From: Colwellia piezophila ATCC BAA-637
GTDB taxonomy: Bacteria; Pseudomonadota; Gammaproteobacteria; Enterobacterales; Alteromonadaceae
Reading direction: 5' to 3'
Length of the DNA: 64,000 nt
Assembly: GCF_000378625.1 (NCBI RefSeq)
Contig: NZ_KB905165.1
Span: forward strand, 248,001 to 312,000
Shown: one piece after another, positions 30,346 to 37,092 of the stretch
How the letters are laid out: each line of letters begins with the position of its first letter
Numbering within the stretch: position 1 is the first letter of the stretch
Notes under the pieces: model-generated
What the model saw: the letters and a program-made list of their open reading frames with translations, nothing else
Databases searched by the model: none
Told to the model about the DNA's origin: nothing
Position numbers and translations under genes: made by a program

Positions 30346-31014
30346 CTAATCATCATTGCCTAATACACCTAATAACATTAGTAAGTGTACAAAAATGTTA
30401 TAGATACTTAAGTATAAAGAGATAGTTGCACGAATGTAGTTACGCTCACCACCATTAATAATACGGCTAGTATCATATAAGATTAAGCCAGACATAATCA
30501 TAATGATTGCTGCACTAATCGCTAACGATAACGCTGGAATTTGGAAGAAGATGTTAGCAACCATTGCGACTAAAGCCACAATCATACCAACCATTAAAAA
30601 GCCGCCCATAAATGAGAAATCTTTTTTACTTGTTAGCGCATAACCAGAAAGTGCGAAAAATATTAATGCGGTACCACCAAGGGCTTGCATAATTAACGCG
30701 CCGCCACCAGGCATGGCTGCGTAAGCACTTAACATTGGCCCCAACGAAGCGCCCATTAAACCAGTAAAAGCAAATATCCAATAAATACCACTGGCTGAGT
30801 CAGCTTTTTTATTTACCACGAACATTAAACCAAAGGCGACTAATGTCATGATAAGCGCTGCACCGTGTGGTAGGTTCATTGCCATTGATATACCTGCTGT
30901 TACTGCACTAAACCCTAGTGTCATTGATAACAACATGTAAGTATTTCTCAATACTTTATTGATTTCTATTGCCGAACTTTTGCTCGCCGTTTGAAAACTC
31001 ATATTAGATTGCAT
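30346..31014 (-). CDS. yccA: Bax inhibitor-1 family membrane protein YccA
   Basis: This is a 222-residue protein with seven hydrophobic segments from about residue 28 to the end. It belongs to the BI-1/TMBIM family. The last helix ends in INIFVHLLMLLGVLGNDD-like sequence (here IYNIFVHLLMLLGVL), and the internal GLILYDTSRIINGGERNYI is the family signature loop. In E. coli YccA is a substrate and modulator of the FtsH protease. The location beside the tus genes and tRNA-Ser matches E. coli. A possible alternative start is M5. Confidence 0.93.
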   Translation of the reverse strand: MQSNMSFQTASKSSAIEINKVLRNTYMLLSMTLGFSAVTAGISMAMNLPHGAALIMTLVAFGLMFVVNKKADSASGIYWIFAFTGLMGASLGPMLSAYAAMPGGGALIMQALGGTALIFFALSGYALTSKKDFSFMGGFLMVGMIVALVAMVANIFFQIPALSLAISAAIIMIMSGLILYDTSRIINGGERNYIRATISLYLSIYNIFVHLLMLLGVLGNDD

Positions 31015-31255
31015 AAAACTTCCTTAAGAATTTATTTCTAGTTATATAGATAAGGTCATTTTAGATAAGTTCAAGTTTTTATTAATTAAATAACTGACTT
31101 ACACTAATTTTACCGTCTTGTGACATATTATGGCACGGTGTTTTTTAAAATACTACGCTTAGCTTTGTATATAACTGACAATAACTTGTTTTCTTTTGTA
31201 ACAAACAAAGCCTTGGCATCACTTTATAGGGGGAAGGTATCAAACACTAGCTGGC

Positions 31256-31873
31256 CTAACATTGCTTCCACTTTACCCCAAGCGATTGATAACTGTTGAT
31301 AACCTCTTGTTTTCTTTTACAATCATTACTGTGATCGTTAATCAAACCTGAGGCCTGTAAATGTGCATATATTGTAGTAGAGCCGATAAACTTGAAACCG
31401 CGCTTTTTTAGATCTTTACTTAATGCATCTGAAATAGGGGAGGTAGCAGGGTAATCACTTATTTTTGCAAGGTTACTGACATGCACCTTGTTATCAACAA
31501 AACCCCATATGTAGTTAACAAAGCTACCAAACTCTTTTTGTATGGCAATAAAACATTTTGCATTATTAACGGTAGCGGCAATTTTACCTTTGTGGCGAAT
31601 TATACTCGCGTCCAGTAATAAGCGCTCTTCATCAGCTAGGGTAAATAGCGCTACTTTATCTACATCAAAACTTGCAAAGGCTTTTCTATAACCCTCACGG
31701 CGTTTCAATATGGTATACCAACTTAAACCGGCTTGGGCTGACTCAAGTACCAAGTATTCAAACATTTTATTATCTTCAAGAACGGGCACTCCCCATTCTT
31801 CATCATGATATTTCACATAGTCTAATTTTGTCGTGTCTAACCACGGGCAGCGGCAGGTGTTTTCAGTTGTCAT
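31256..31873 (-). CDS. tag: DNA-3-methyladenine glycosylase I
   Basis: The 205-residue base-excision repair enzyme removes 3-methyladenine. I start it at ATG 31873 (behind AAGGAAGAGTGAG); a longer frame to 31897 adds residues not seen in the family. The motif CPWLDTTKLDYVKYHDEEWGVPV carries zinc ligands Cys and His and leads into the fold. The substrate-site Glu and Trp are in ESAQAGLSWYTILKRREGY. The C-terminal HxxC-type ligands are in HSNDCKRK. The gene stands alone. Confidence 0.95.
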   Translation of the reverse strand: MTTENTCRCPWLDTTKLDYVKYHDEEWGVPVLEDNKMFEYLVLESAQAGLSWYTILKRREGYRKAFASFDVDKVALFTLADEERLLLDASIIRHKGKIAATVNNAKCFIAIQKEFGSFVNYIWGFVDNKVHVSNLAKISDYPATSPISDALSKDLKKRGFKFIGSTTIYAHLQASGLINDHSNDCKRKQEVINSYQSLGVKWKQC

Positions 31874-31978
31874 TATCTCACTCTTCCTTTGAATCACTGT
31901 AAATTGCTTGAAAATAAAGCAAGCTGATTGTTTTTTAGCAAACTAACGTAAAACAAGCATAAATATTTAAAATAGTGC

Positions 31979-32007
31979 TTTACAACTTATTAGAGAGACT
32001 TTAGTAT
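31979..32007 (+). promoter_or_regulatory. Promoter of tRNA-Ser(UGA)
   Basis: TTTACA (31979-31984) and TAGTAT (32002-32007) are separated by exactly 17 bp, followed by a G/C-containing discriminator (TCGCCTCG). The mature tRNA begins about 50 bp downstream. It fits a strong sigma-70 stable-RNA promoter. Confidence 0.6.
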
Positions 32008-32058
32008 TCGCCTCGTTCTCAAGCAAGCTTTGTTTTACTCGCTTATTTGTTAACTTCA

Positions 32059-32149
32059 GGTGAGATGGCTGAGTGGTCGAAAGCACCGGTCTTGAAAACC
32101 GGCGAGGGTTTGTAGCCCTCCTAGAGTTCAAATCTCTATCTCACCGCCA
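32059..32149 (+). tRNA. serT: tRNA-Ser (anticodon UGA)
   Basis: The acceptor arms GGTGAGA / TCTCACC pair fully, with discriminator G and an encoded CCA. The D arm is GCT...AGC. The anticodon stem CCGGT/ACCGG holds loop CTTGAAA, with anticodon TGA at 32093-32095. The long variable arm GAGGG...CCCTC is typical of type II tRNASer. The T arm is TAGAG TTCAAAT CTCTA. A mobile element with an integrase lies just downstream, so its 3' end is the likely attachment site. Confidence 0.97.
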
Positions 32150-32154
32150 CATTT

Positions 32155-32190
32155 AAAGGGTTGCACAATGTGCAGCCCTTTCTCGTTTTA
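32155..32190 (+). terminator. Terminator after tRNA-Ser
   Basis: AAAGGG ttGCAC AAT GTGCag CCCTTT forms a strong stem (32155-32181) followed by CTCGTTTT. It ends the tRNA transcript. Its presence means the element boundary, if in the tRNA 3' end, either regenerated or carried this terminator. Confidence 0.75.
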
Positions 32191-32195
32191 GGCAC

Positions 32196-32218
32196 TTCCG
32201 AATATTTTTTCCGAATAT
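32196..32218. repeat. Direct repeat TTCCGAATAT x2 near the tRNA
   Basis: TTCCGAATAT occurs at 32196-32205 and 32209-32218, 13 bp apart, just beyond the tRNA terminator. Short direct repeats near an attachment site can be arm-type sites of a tyrosine integrase, but that is speculation here. Confidence 0.4.
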
Positions 32219-32233
32219 AATCGCTATTTTAGC

Positions 32234-32986
32234 TCAATCTTTGATAAATTTGTTGTAAGGTTTAGTCTCTTTCAAAGACGACCTTAACCCCAGAACGTAT
32301 TGATTATTTATCGATGATTTAGCTGGTATCAAAGTTAACACCTCGGAATACCCTTCAAATCGATCATGCTTAGGTATAACTAAGCCTTTTTGTTTGAACT
32401 CTTTTAACATGATCTGCTCAGCTTGAAAGCAGCGATGAAGTTCAGCATGTTGAGAATCAAGAATTTCTGTTCCTTTAGGTAATGATTTTTTACGCTCAGA
32501 AGGATTCAGGTATTTTGAAATTCCTATCTTTAAATAAAATGAATTATTACCAAGTGGAATTTTAGCAAGATAAAGGCAACCTATACTTTTTGCTAAGTCT
32601 GGTTTCGCTTTAAAACGGCCTAACGAATATCGGCCATGGCCTTTGGTTACAACGTTATCTATAGTAAGTGCTATAAACGCTTTTTTAGCTGTTTTTATTC
32701 GTTTGGAACACTGCTTAACTATTTCTTTTTTAAAGCGCTTTATACGCTCTACAGACTCTCTTGCTTTATTAATGATTTTAAAAAGTAAAGGTGACTTAAG
32801 TAGGAGTGCATGATCTGAGTATGACTTTCTTATACTGCCATGCTTATCAGTGAGTACCGCTTTTTCAGGAGACCACCCATAAGTTTTTATTCTATTGTAG
32901 ACAAGCTCTCTATCTTGCCCAAAATAAGCAGCTAAAGCTGTATAAGTTGGATACTCTGTATTAAATGCGCTAATTGTTTTTTTCAT
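32234..32986 (-). CDS. GIY-YIG-like nuclease domain protein with N-terminal NUMOD-like segment
   Basis: This is a 250-residue protein in three parts. An N-terminal helix-turn-helix-like segment (about 8-45, YPTYTALAAYFGQDRELVYNRI...GWSPEKAV) looks like the NUMOD repeats of homing endonucleases. A basic helical linker covers about 60-110. A C-terminal domain (about 135-235) has GCLYLAK, FYLKIGISKY, a downstream Arg (ERKK) and a late Glu in FEGYSEV. These correspond to the strand and helix signature and catalytic residues of GIY-YIG / T5orf172-type nucleases. It is a candidate nuclease of the mobile element; activity is not proven. It lies 2 bp downstream of a small gene on the same strand. Confidence 0.6.
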   Translation of the reverse strand: MKKTISAFNTEYPTYTALAAYFGQDRELVYNRIKTYGWSPEKAVLTDKHGSIRKSYSDHALLLKSPLLFKIINKARESVERIKRFKKEIVKQCSKRIKTAKKAFIALTIDNVVTKGHGRYSLGRFKAKPDLAKSIGCLYLAKIPLGNNSFYLKIGISKYLNPSERKKSLPKGTEILDSQHAELHRCFQAEQIMLKEFKQKGLVIPKHDRFEGYSEVLTLIPAKSSINNQYVLGLRSSLKETKPYNKFIKD

Positions 32987-32988
32987 GA

Positions 32989-33252
32989 TTATACTCCTAC
33001 TTTTGTGATAGTTTGGGCAACTAGGTTTTTTAAAACACGATCAAATTTCTGAGATATATGTGTTTTTATAAAACGCTCAAGTTGCTCATTAAATTCAATC
33101 AGTTCGTTATCGATGAATTCAGCAATAAGGTTTTCATCATCAACATAAGTGTCAGATGTTGCTTGTAATGCGAATTTAGCGAAAACATCATCGTCTAACT
33201 TTGCTACTAACTCTTTAATTAAACTTTCTCTTTCAAACTTATAAATGCACAT
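32989..33252 (-). CDS. Small uncharacterised protein of the mobile element
   Basis: The product is 87 residues, mostly helical and rich in charged and hydrophobic residues (KELVAKLDDDVFAKFALQA, FNEQLERFIKTHISQKFDRVLKNLVAQ). There is no signal peptide. It is the first gene of a two-gene unit with the GIY-YIG-like gene 2 bp downstream. A clear minus-strand promoter (33297-33324) faces it. The XRE regulator at 33390 is divergent and may control it. I do not recognise the family. Confidence 0.6.
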   Translation of the reverse strand: MCIYKFERESLIKELVAKLDDDVFAKFALQATSDTYVDDENLIAEFIDNELIEFNEQLERFIKTHISQKFDRVLKNLVAQTITKVGV

Positions 33253-33278
33253 TTTGATACCTTTAATATTCAGTGGAT

Positions 33279-33288
33279 GCGTATACGC
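33279..33288. promoter_or_regulatory. Palindrome GCGTATACGC, candidate operator
   Basis: A perfect 10-bp palindrome lies just downstream of the minus-strand -10 element and 27 bp before the 87-residue gene. It could be bound by the divergent XRE protein; this is inferred from position only. Confidence 0.35.
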
Positions 33289-33296
33289 TACATTTG

Positions 33297-33324
33297 AATA
33301 TACAGGTGAGATTTAAAATGTCAA
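33297..33324 (-). promoter_or_regulatory. Sigma-70-like promoter for the 87-residue gene
   Basis: On the minus strand TTGACA (33319-33324) and TATATT (33297-33302) are separated by 16 bp. The -35 is a perfect consensus. The start codon follows about 45 bp downstream. Confidence 0.6.
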
Positions 33325-33389
33325 GATATAATTGATATTTATATTATACTAATGTAGTGTGTACTCATCTTTATTAGAGTAAAAAGAAA

Positions 33390-33617
33390 ATGATTAGATT
33401 TAAATTTAAAGAGTTGATGGCTGAAAAATCATTCCAAGAAGGACGTAGAATTACAATTGAAGAAGTAAGTAAATCAACAGGTATCCATAGAACTACATTA
33501 TCCAAACTATCTAACATAAAAGGATATAATGCCTCTACTGATATTATTGATAAACTGTGTGTTTTTTTTGATGTGCAAGTATCAGATGTTGCTGTTTATA
33601 TTAAGAGCATAGATTAG
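33390..33617 (+). CDS. XRE (Cro/CI) family regulator
   Basis: The 75-residue protein is essentially one helix-turn-helix domain. RITIEEVSKSTGIHRTTLSKLSNIKGYNASTDIIDKLCVFFDVQVSDV has the typical Cro/CI helix 2-3 pattern and the following KLCVFFDV helix. It is the only plus-strand gene between the tRNA and the oriT region, so it probably represses one of the flanking minus-strand units. Small regulators of this kind are common in mobilizable islands. Confidence 0.85.
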   Translation: MIRFKFKELMAEKSFQEGRRITIEEVSKSTGIHRTTLSKLSNIKGYNASTDIIDKLCVFFDVQVSDVAVYIKSID

Positions 33618-33683
33618 ATTGTTATAATGAGGCGTTTCGCCAATTTAACCTTTTTCATCAATAACAGTTAATTTCATTCAAAC

Positions 33684-33854
33684 TTATTCATTTAACATTT
33701 TTGTGAATAATTCTATTAGCTCTGTTGATGTTATTTCAGGATTATTCTCTAAAACTTTTATCAACATTTTTACTACTTCGTCGTCGACAGGCATTCCAGA
33801 TAAACGGCAATTAGCTTTAGCTGCATTAATGTTTTTCATAGTAGATTCACGCAT
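33684..33854 (-). CDS. Very small protein, weakly VbhA-antitoxin-like
   Basis: The product is 56 residues from ATG 33854, or 51 from ATG 33839. The core AAKANCRLSGMPVDDEVVKM, followed by an acidic helix ITSTELIELFTKM, resembles the N-terminal helices of VbhA-type antitoxins (A..N.R.EG...S.E). No Fic toxin is present nearby. It begins 6 bp after the stop of the 90-residue gene and could be translated with it. The ribosome site is poor, so the call is tentative. Confidence 0.4.
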   Translation of the reverse strand: MRESTMKNINAAKANCRLSGMPVDDEVVKMLIKVLENNPEITSTELIELFTKMLNE

Positions 33855-33860
33855 ATCGAG

Positions 33861-34133
33861 TTAGGCGAATGATTCAATTTGCAGGTTAACAGCAACGAGA
33901 TAGGCCATATTTTTCATTAAATCAATAGCAAACTGTCTATCTGAATATCGATTCATTGCTAATTGATTAAATGTGTAGTCAGGGTGGGGGTGGCCGACAC
34001 TTTCAAAATAAGCACAAATTTTTATAGCTCGTTCGTAACCTGTTAGATTTCGAGAAGCTTGCCGAGCTTTTTTGATTTGTTGCTCATAAAGCGTTTCAAT
34101 ATCTAGTATCTTTTTTTTAATGACTTGTGTCAT
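33861..34133 (-). CDS. Small uncharacterised protein of the mobile element
   Basis: The product is 90 residues. The first 40 are strongly helical and basic (IKKKILDIETLYEQQIKKARQASRNLTGYERAIKICAYFES). The second half includes GHPHPDYTFNQLAMNRYSDRQFAIDLMKNMA. No membrane or DNA-binding motif is recognised. It lies 73 bp downstream of the 95-residue gene on the same strand, in the run that follows the integrase. Function unknown. Confidence 0.5.
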   Translation of the reverse strand: MTQVIKKKILDIETLYEQQIKKARQASRNLTGYERAIKICAYFESVGHPHPDYTFNQLAMNRYSDRQFAIDLMKNMAYLVAVNLQIESFA

Positions 34134-34206
34134 GATTTACTCCGTAATTTTTAAATGAGTTAAGAGTTAAGTAATAAGTGTACTTAGCTCTATTATGTTT
34201 TTAGTT

Positions 34207-34494
34207 TTATGAATACTTTAACTGCATGAATTCATTCACTGATAATTTGTGAATGATTATAGTTTTAGCTGCTATTCGATAATGACAATTAAGCGTTTTT
34301 ATTAAAATATTATCACTGTTTATCCTTATTGATTTTAAGCGACTAGAAACAAACCAGAGCAGCTTGTCTTTGAAATAATACTCACAATGTAAGAATAAAT
34401 AGCTTTTGTTATCAACTTTGACTCGAATAAGTCTAGCAACATGAATTGAGCAATTAAGTGATTTAATAACCTTAATTTTCATATTGCTAGACAT
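34207..34494 (-). CDS. Small uncharacterised protein downstream of the integrase
   Basis: The product is 95 residues, basic and beta-rich (KIKVIKSLNCSIHVARLIRVKVDNKSYLFLHCEYYF). It starts 3 bp after the integrase stop, so it is probably in the same transcript. No motif is recognised. Confidence 0.45.
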   Translation of the reverse strand: MSSNMKIKVIKSLNCSIHVARLIRVKVDNKSYLFLHCEYYFKDKLLWFVSSRLKSIRINSDNILIKTLNCHYRIAAKTIIIHKLSVNEFMQLKYS

Positions 34495-34497
34495 TCT

Positions 34498-35523
34498 TTA
34501 GCTTGATTTCTTCATTTTTGAAGTCTCTACAGTGTCAACAACGACAGCTTTACGTTGATAAGCTATTGTTTGCTTGATATTGGTATGGCCAGCCGCCATC
34601 TGCTTTTCAACCATACTGCCATCAAAATCAGAAATTGATTTCGCTTTAAAATCGTGAATAGTGAAGTCCATTTTCTCTCCAGTAGCAACTCTCGCCTTTG
34701 CCCTTACATTCCGAAACCGCTCATCGAATCCTGACTTTGTATATCGAGCACCATTCTTCGGCTGAAAGATGATGTGTTTTGATTCAATTGCAGGGTATAG
34801 TTTAGCTAAGTAATTCACTGCCTTTTTTAATCGGGGTCCCCATTTTTTTATTTGGGCGACTTGAGTTTTACTTTGCTTAATATACAAACCCTCTTCAGTA
34901 AAATCAGATTTTTGCATCTTTAACACATCTTGCGGCCTTGTAGCACACAAACACATGATTTCTAACATTGCATATACAACTGGGCAGGCATGCTCTTTTA
35001 TTGCAAAATATTCTTCATCACTGATGTACTTACTTCTAACAATCTCTTTGAGTTTTGGCACGCCAATACAAGGATTAACTTTTGTTTTCTCATAAAGTAA
35101 AGCCCATGAAAAAACTACTTGTAATGCCGATTTATGGCGGTTGGCTTGAGCGTTACCGGATTTTTTAGCTTTTGCATCTAAAAATTTCTTAACATCTGAC
35201 CTAGTCACACGATTAACATTCATATGACCAAAAGATTTTATTAAGTCTTTTTTATATTGATGATAATCTTTTTGCGTTCTTGGTGACTTTTCACAAAAGT
35301 CAGACGATGCAAGATACTCGTTGATTAAGTTCGCTACAGTATTCGTGTTTTTAGTTAACGATAACGCTTCTTCGTATGCTTTATATACGACAGATAATGA
35401 AACATCGAGCTTACAAAGTTTGTAGCATTTTCCTGATTTAGCTCTAAATTCAAAAGCGCACTTACCCCGGTAAACTCGGGTTGGAAGTTTATTATCAGCT
35501 TTGTTTTTACGTTTTCTACCCAT
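34498..35523 (-). CDS. int: Tyrosine recombinase / integrase
   Basis: This is a 341-residue site-specific recombinase. The N-terminal part has a basic arm-binding-like segment (1-60), then a SAM-like core-binding domain (about 60-150, SPRTQKDYHQYKKDLIKSFG). The catalytic domain has Arg I in CLCATRPQDVLKMQKSD, the box II region IHDFKAKSISDF, the AAGHTNIKQT box and the nucleophile Tyr in IAYQRK. In box II the usual HxxR appears as HDFK; some phage-type integrase subfamilies carry Lys there. With tRNA-Ser 2.3 kb away on its 3' side, it is the likely integrase of the element. Confidence 0.9.
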   Translation of the reverse strand: MGRKRKNKADNKLPTRVYRGKCAFEFRAKSGKCYKLCKLDVSLSVVYKAYEEALSLTKNTNTVANLINEYLASSDFCEKSPRTQKDYHQYKKDLIKSFGHMNVNRVTRSDVKKFLDAKAKKSGNAQANRHKSALQVVFSWALLYEKTKVNPCIGVPKLKEIVRSKYISDEEYFAIKEHACPVVYAMLEIMCLCATRPQDVLKMQKSDFTEEGLYIKQSKTQVAQIKKWGPRLKKAVNYLAKLYPAIESKHIIFQPKNGARYTKSGFDERFRNVRAKARVATGEKMDFTIHDFKAKSISDFDGSMVEKQMAAGHTNIKQTIAYQRKAVVVDTVETSKMKKSS

Positions 35524-35535
35524 AATAATACCCCT

Positions 35536-35763
35536 TTAAAATTCTAAGTTAACTTCATCATTAGCAGAAAAAGCTCCGGAAAATGAAGCTTGTTCAAGCC
35601 ATTTTGACGTTGTTACAACCTTACCGTCACGGCCTTCAATATAATAAATATTGTGCTGCCGTAGACATTCAGCTTGTTTAGCCGGACTATTAAATCCGGT
35701 TAATTTTTGAAGAAAAGGAAAGTCGATAATATCAATTTTAAGTAGTGTATTATTTGAATTCAT
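35536..35763 (-). CDS. DUF4224-like small protein upstream of the integrase
   Basis: The product is 75 residues from ATG 35763, behind GGAGGTT; an upstream ATG overlaps that site. The core FPFLQKLTGFNSPAKQAECLRQHNIYYIEGRDGKVVTTSKWLEQA matches the DUF4224 pattern (LTGY..P.KQ...L...GI....G.DG...V). Such proteins sit beside tyrosine integrases and may act as excisionase-like factors. It is 12 bp upstream of the integrase and probably co-transcribed. Confidence 0.7.
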   Translation of the reverse strand: MNSNNTLLKIDIIDFPFLQKLTGFNSPAKQAECLRQHNIYYIEGRDGKVVTTSKWLEQASFSGAFSANDEVNLEF

Positions 35764-36397
35764 AATAACCTCCACCTAAAGTGAATACCGTAAAATTTGT
35801 TTTGTTTGAGTTATATCTCTTTAATAAAATAATGTTAATTCTGTACATGAAGTACACCTCATCAGTACCTTAAGAATTACGTGAGGAGGTACTGATAATT
35901 AGCTATGTTTTTTGCTCACTTATATAGCCTAACAGTTTTGCTAACTTGACTTATAGCCCCTTTTTCCGATACTATTTTTATTACTTGACAACATTTTTTA
36001 ATGTGCTTCTATTCAATATTGTTTTTGAAAAACAATATGTTATTAACAGTGAAATAACTTACTGTTTAACTGTGTGTTTTTACTTTTTTACCTCCTATCT
36101 TATTTTTTATTGTCTAATTAATCTCCACTTGTAACGCCGGAAATTTATTTTTTACTTTTTATAAATATTTTAAAAATGTGACTTTTTTCACGTTTATAAA
36201 TAGAAAAGCGAAGAAGGGGCCTGTTTAAAACAGTTTTAGTATGAAATGATAAATGGGTCGGATATGCTCAGCGAGGTATGTATTTGTCAGACAAATACGC
36301 TCGAATTTTTGTCTGGCGACAAAAGATTAACGCCTGTCGGCTAAAAAAACAAACAACAACTTAAAGATTTTATATATTCAAATTTTAAGGTGTTGTG
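35764..36397. other. Intergenic region between integrase unit and mobilization genes
   Basis: This 634-bp, very AT-rich gap divides the leftward integrase unit from the rightward mob genes. It should hold divergent promoters. The right half contains the hairpin cluster proposed as oriT (36221-36324). A hydrophobic 62-codon frame at 35946-36134 is AT-driven and not called. Confidence 0.55.
36221..36324 (+). other. oriT: Candidate origin of transfer (oriT)
   Basis: Just upstream of mobC lie three palindromes: CTGTTTaAAACAG (36221-36233), GTATTTGTCaGACAAATAC (36280-36298, 9-bp perfect arms) and TTTTGTC tggc GACAAAA (36307-36324). Both right-hand hairpins share the TTTGTC/GACAAA core. Relaxases of this kind nick next to such inverted repeats, usually upstream of their own genes. 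Position and structure support an oriT; the nick site is not identifiable. Confidence 0.5.
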
Positions 36398-37081
36398 ATG
36401 TTAAGTTTTTTACAAAAAATATTTCTAAAAGAAAAAAACAATGAGAGTAAGAAAGAAAAGGTTTTAGTTTCTAGAAAGCCTAAAGCTAAAAATAAATTAT
36501 CTGAACGGGGTGTCAATTCAGCCTCAAAAGATAAGAAAAAATCTGTAGCTAAAGTTATTAGTTCAACTACGAATTGTATTCCTGCTAAAAAAAAATGTGT
36601 ACCGAAAGTTAAAAATAATTCAGTAGTAAAAACCAATACAAATATTACAAAGTTAAAGTGCAATGAAAATATTGAAACTGATGATACGTTATCAGTTGAA
36701 GTAACAATAACGCCCTCACCAAATGCTTTAGCAAACAAGTTAACCTTCAGGGTGAATCTTGACGAACTACAGAAACTTAAACAATACGTTAAAGATAATC
36801 ACTCAACGACATCAGCAGTCTTAAGAAGTTTGGTTCAAAAAATCACATCATCAAAAAGATGCACACATGACATGAATCAACAAATTGTTACTACTAACAA
36901 GCAAGCTCAAATACTTCATGAATTAAAACGCCAAGGGAATAATTTAAATCAAAGTGTGAGAGCATTGAATACACTAAATAAAAATATAAATGATGAAGAT
37001 AAAATTCAAGCAGATTATTTATTAAAAGAGTTGAGAATTACATTAACCGAGCTACAAAAAATGTTTGCTCTTTTTATTTAG
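36398..37081 (+). CDS. mobC: MobC-like relaxosome accessory protein
   Basis: The product is 227 residues from ATG 36398 (AAGG 7 bp before; a GTG one codon earlier exists). Residues 1-105 are extremely Lys-rich and probably unstructured. From about 120 it resembles plasmid MobC proteins: a ribbon-helix-helix-like segment (LTFRVNLDELQKLKQYVKDN..TTSAVLRSLVQ) and the hallmark LHELKRQGNNLNQSVRALN. MobC proteins help melt oriT and load the relaxase. The relaxase gene starts 11 bp downstream. The long basic extension is unusual. Confidence 0.8.
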   Translation: MLSFLQKIFLKEKNNESKKEKVLVSRKPKAKNKLSERGVNSASKDKKKSVAKVISSTTNCIPAKKKCVPKVKNNSVVKTNTNITKLKCNENIETDDTLSVEVTITPSPNALANKLTFRVNLDELQKLKQYVKDNHSTTSAVLRSLVQKITSSKRCTHDMNQQIVTTNKQAQILHELKRQGNNLNQSVRALNTLNKNINDEDKIQADYLLKELRITLTELQKMFALFI

Positions 37082-37092
37082 TGAAATAATTT

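Noticed and set aside
32059..32149. Repeat of the tRNA-Ser 3' end as right attachment site
   Set aside because: I looked for copies of the T arm and acceptor end downstream to about 46 kb and saw none good enough to report.
35946..36134. Hydrophobic 62-codon frame upstream of mobC
   Set aside because: The Phe/Tyr/Leu-rich content follows from very AT-rich DNA, there is no ribosome site, and it lies in the divergent promoter region.
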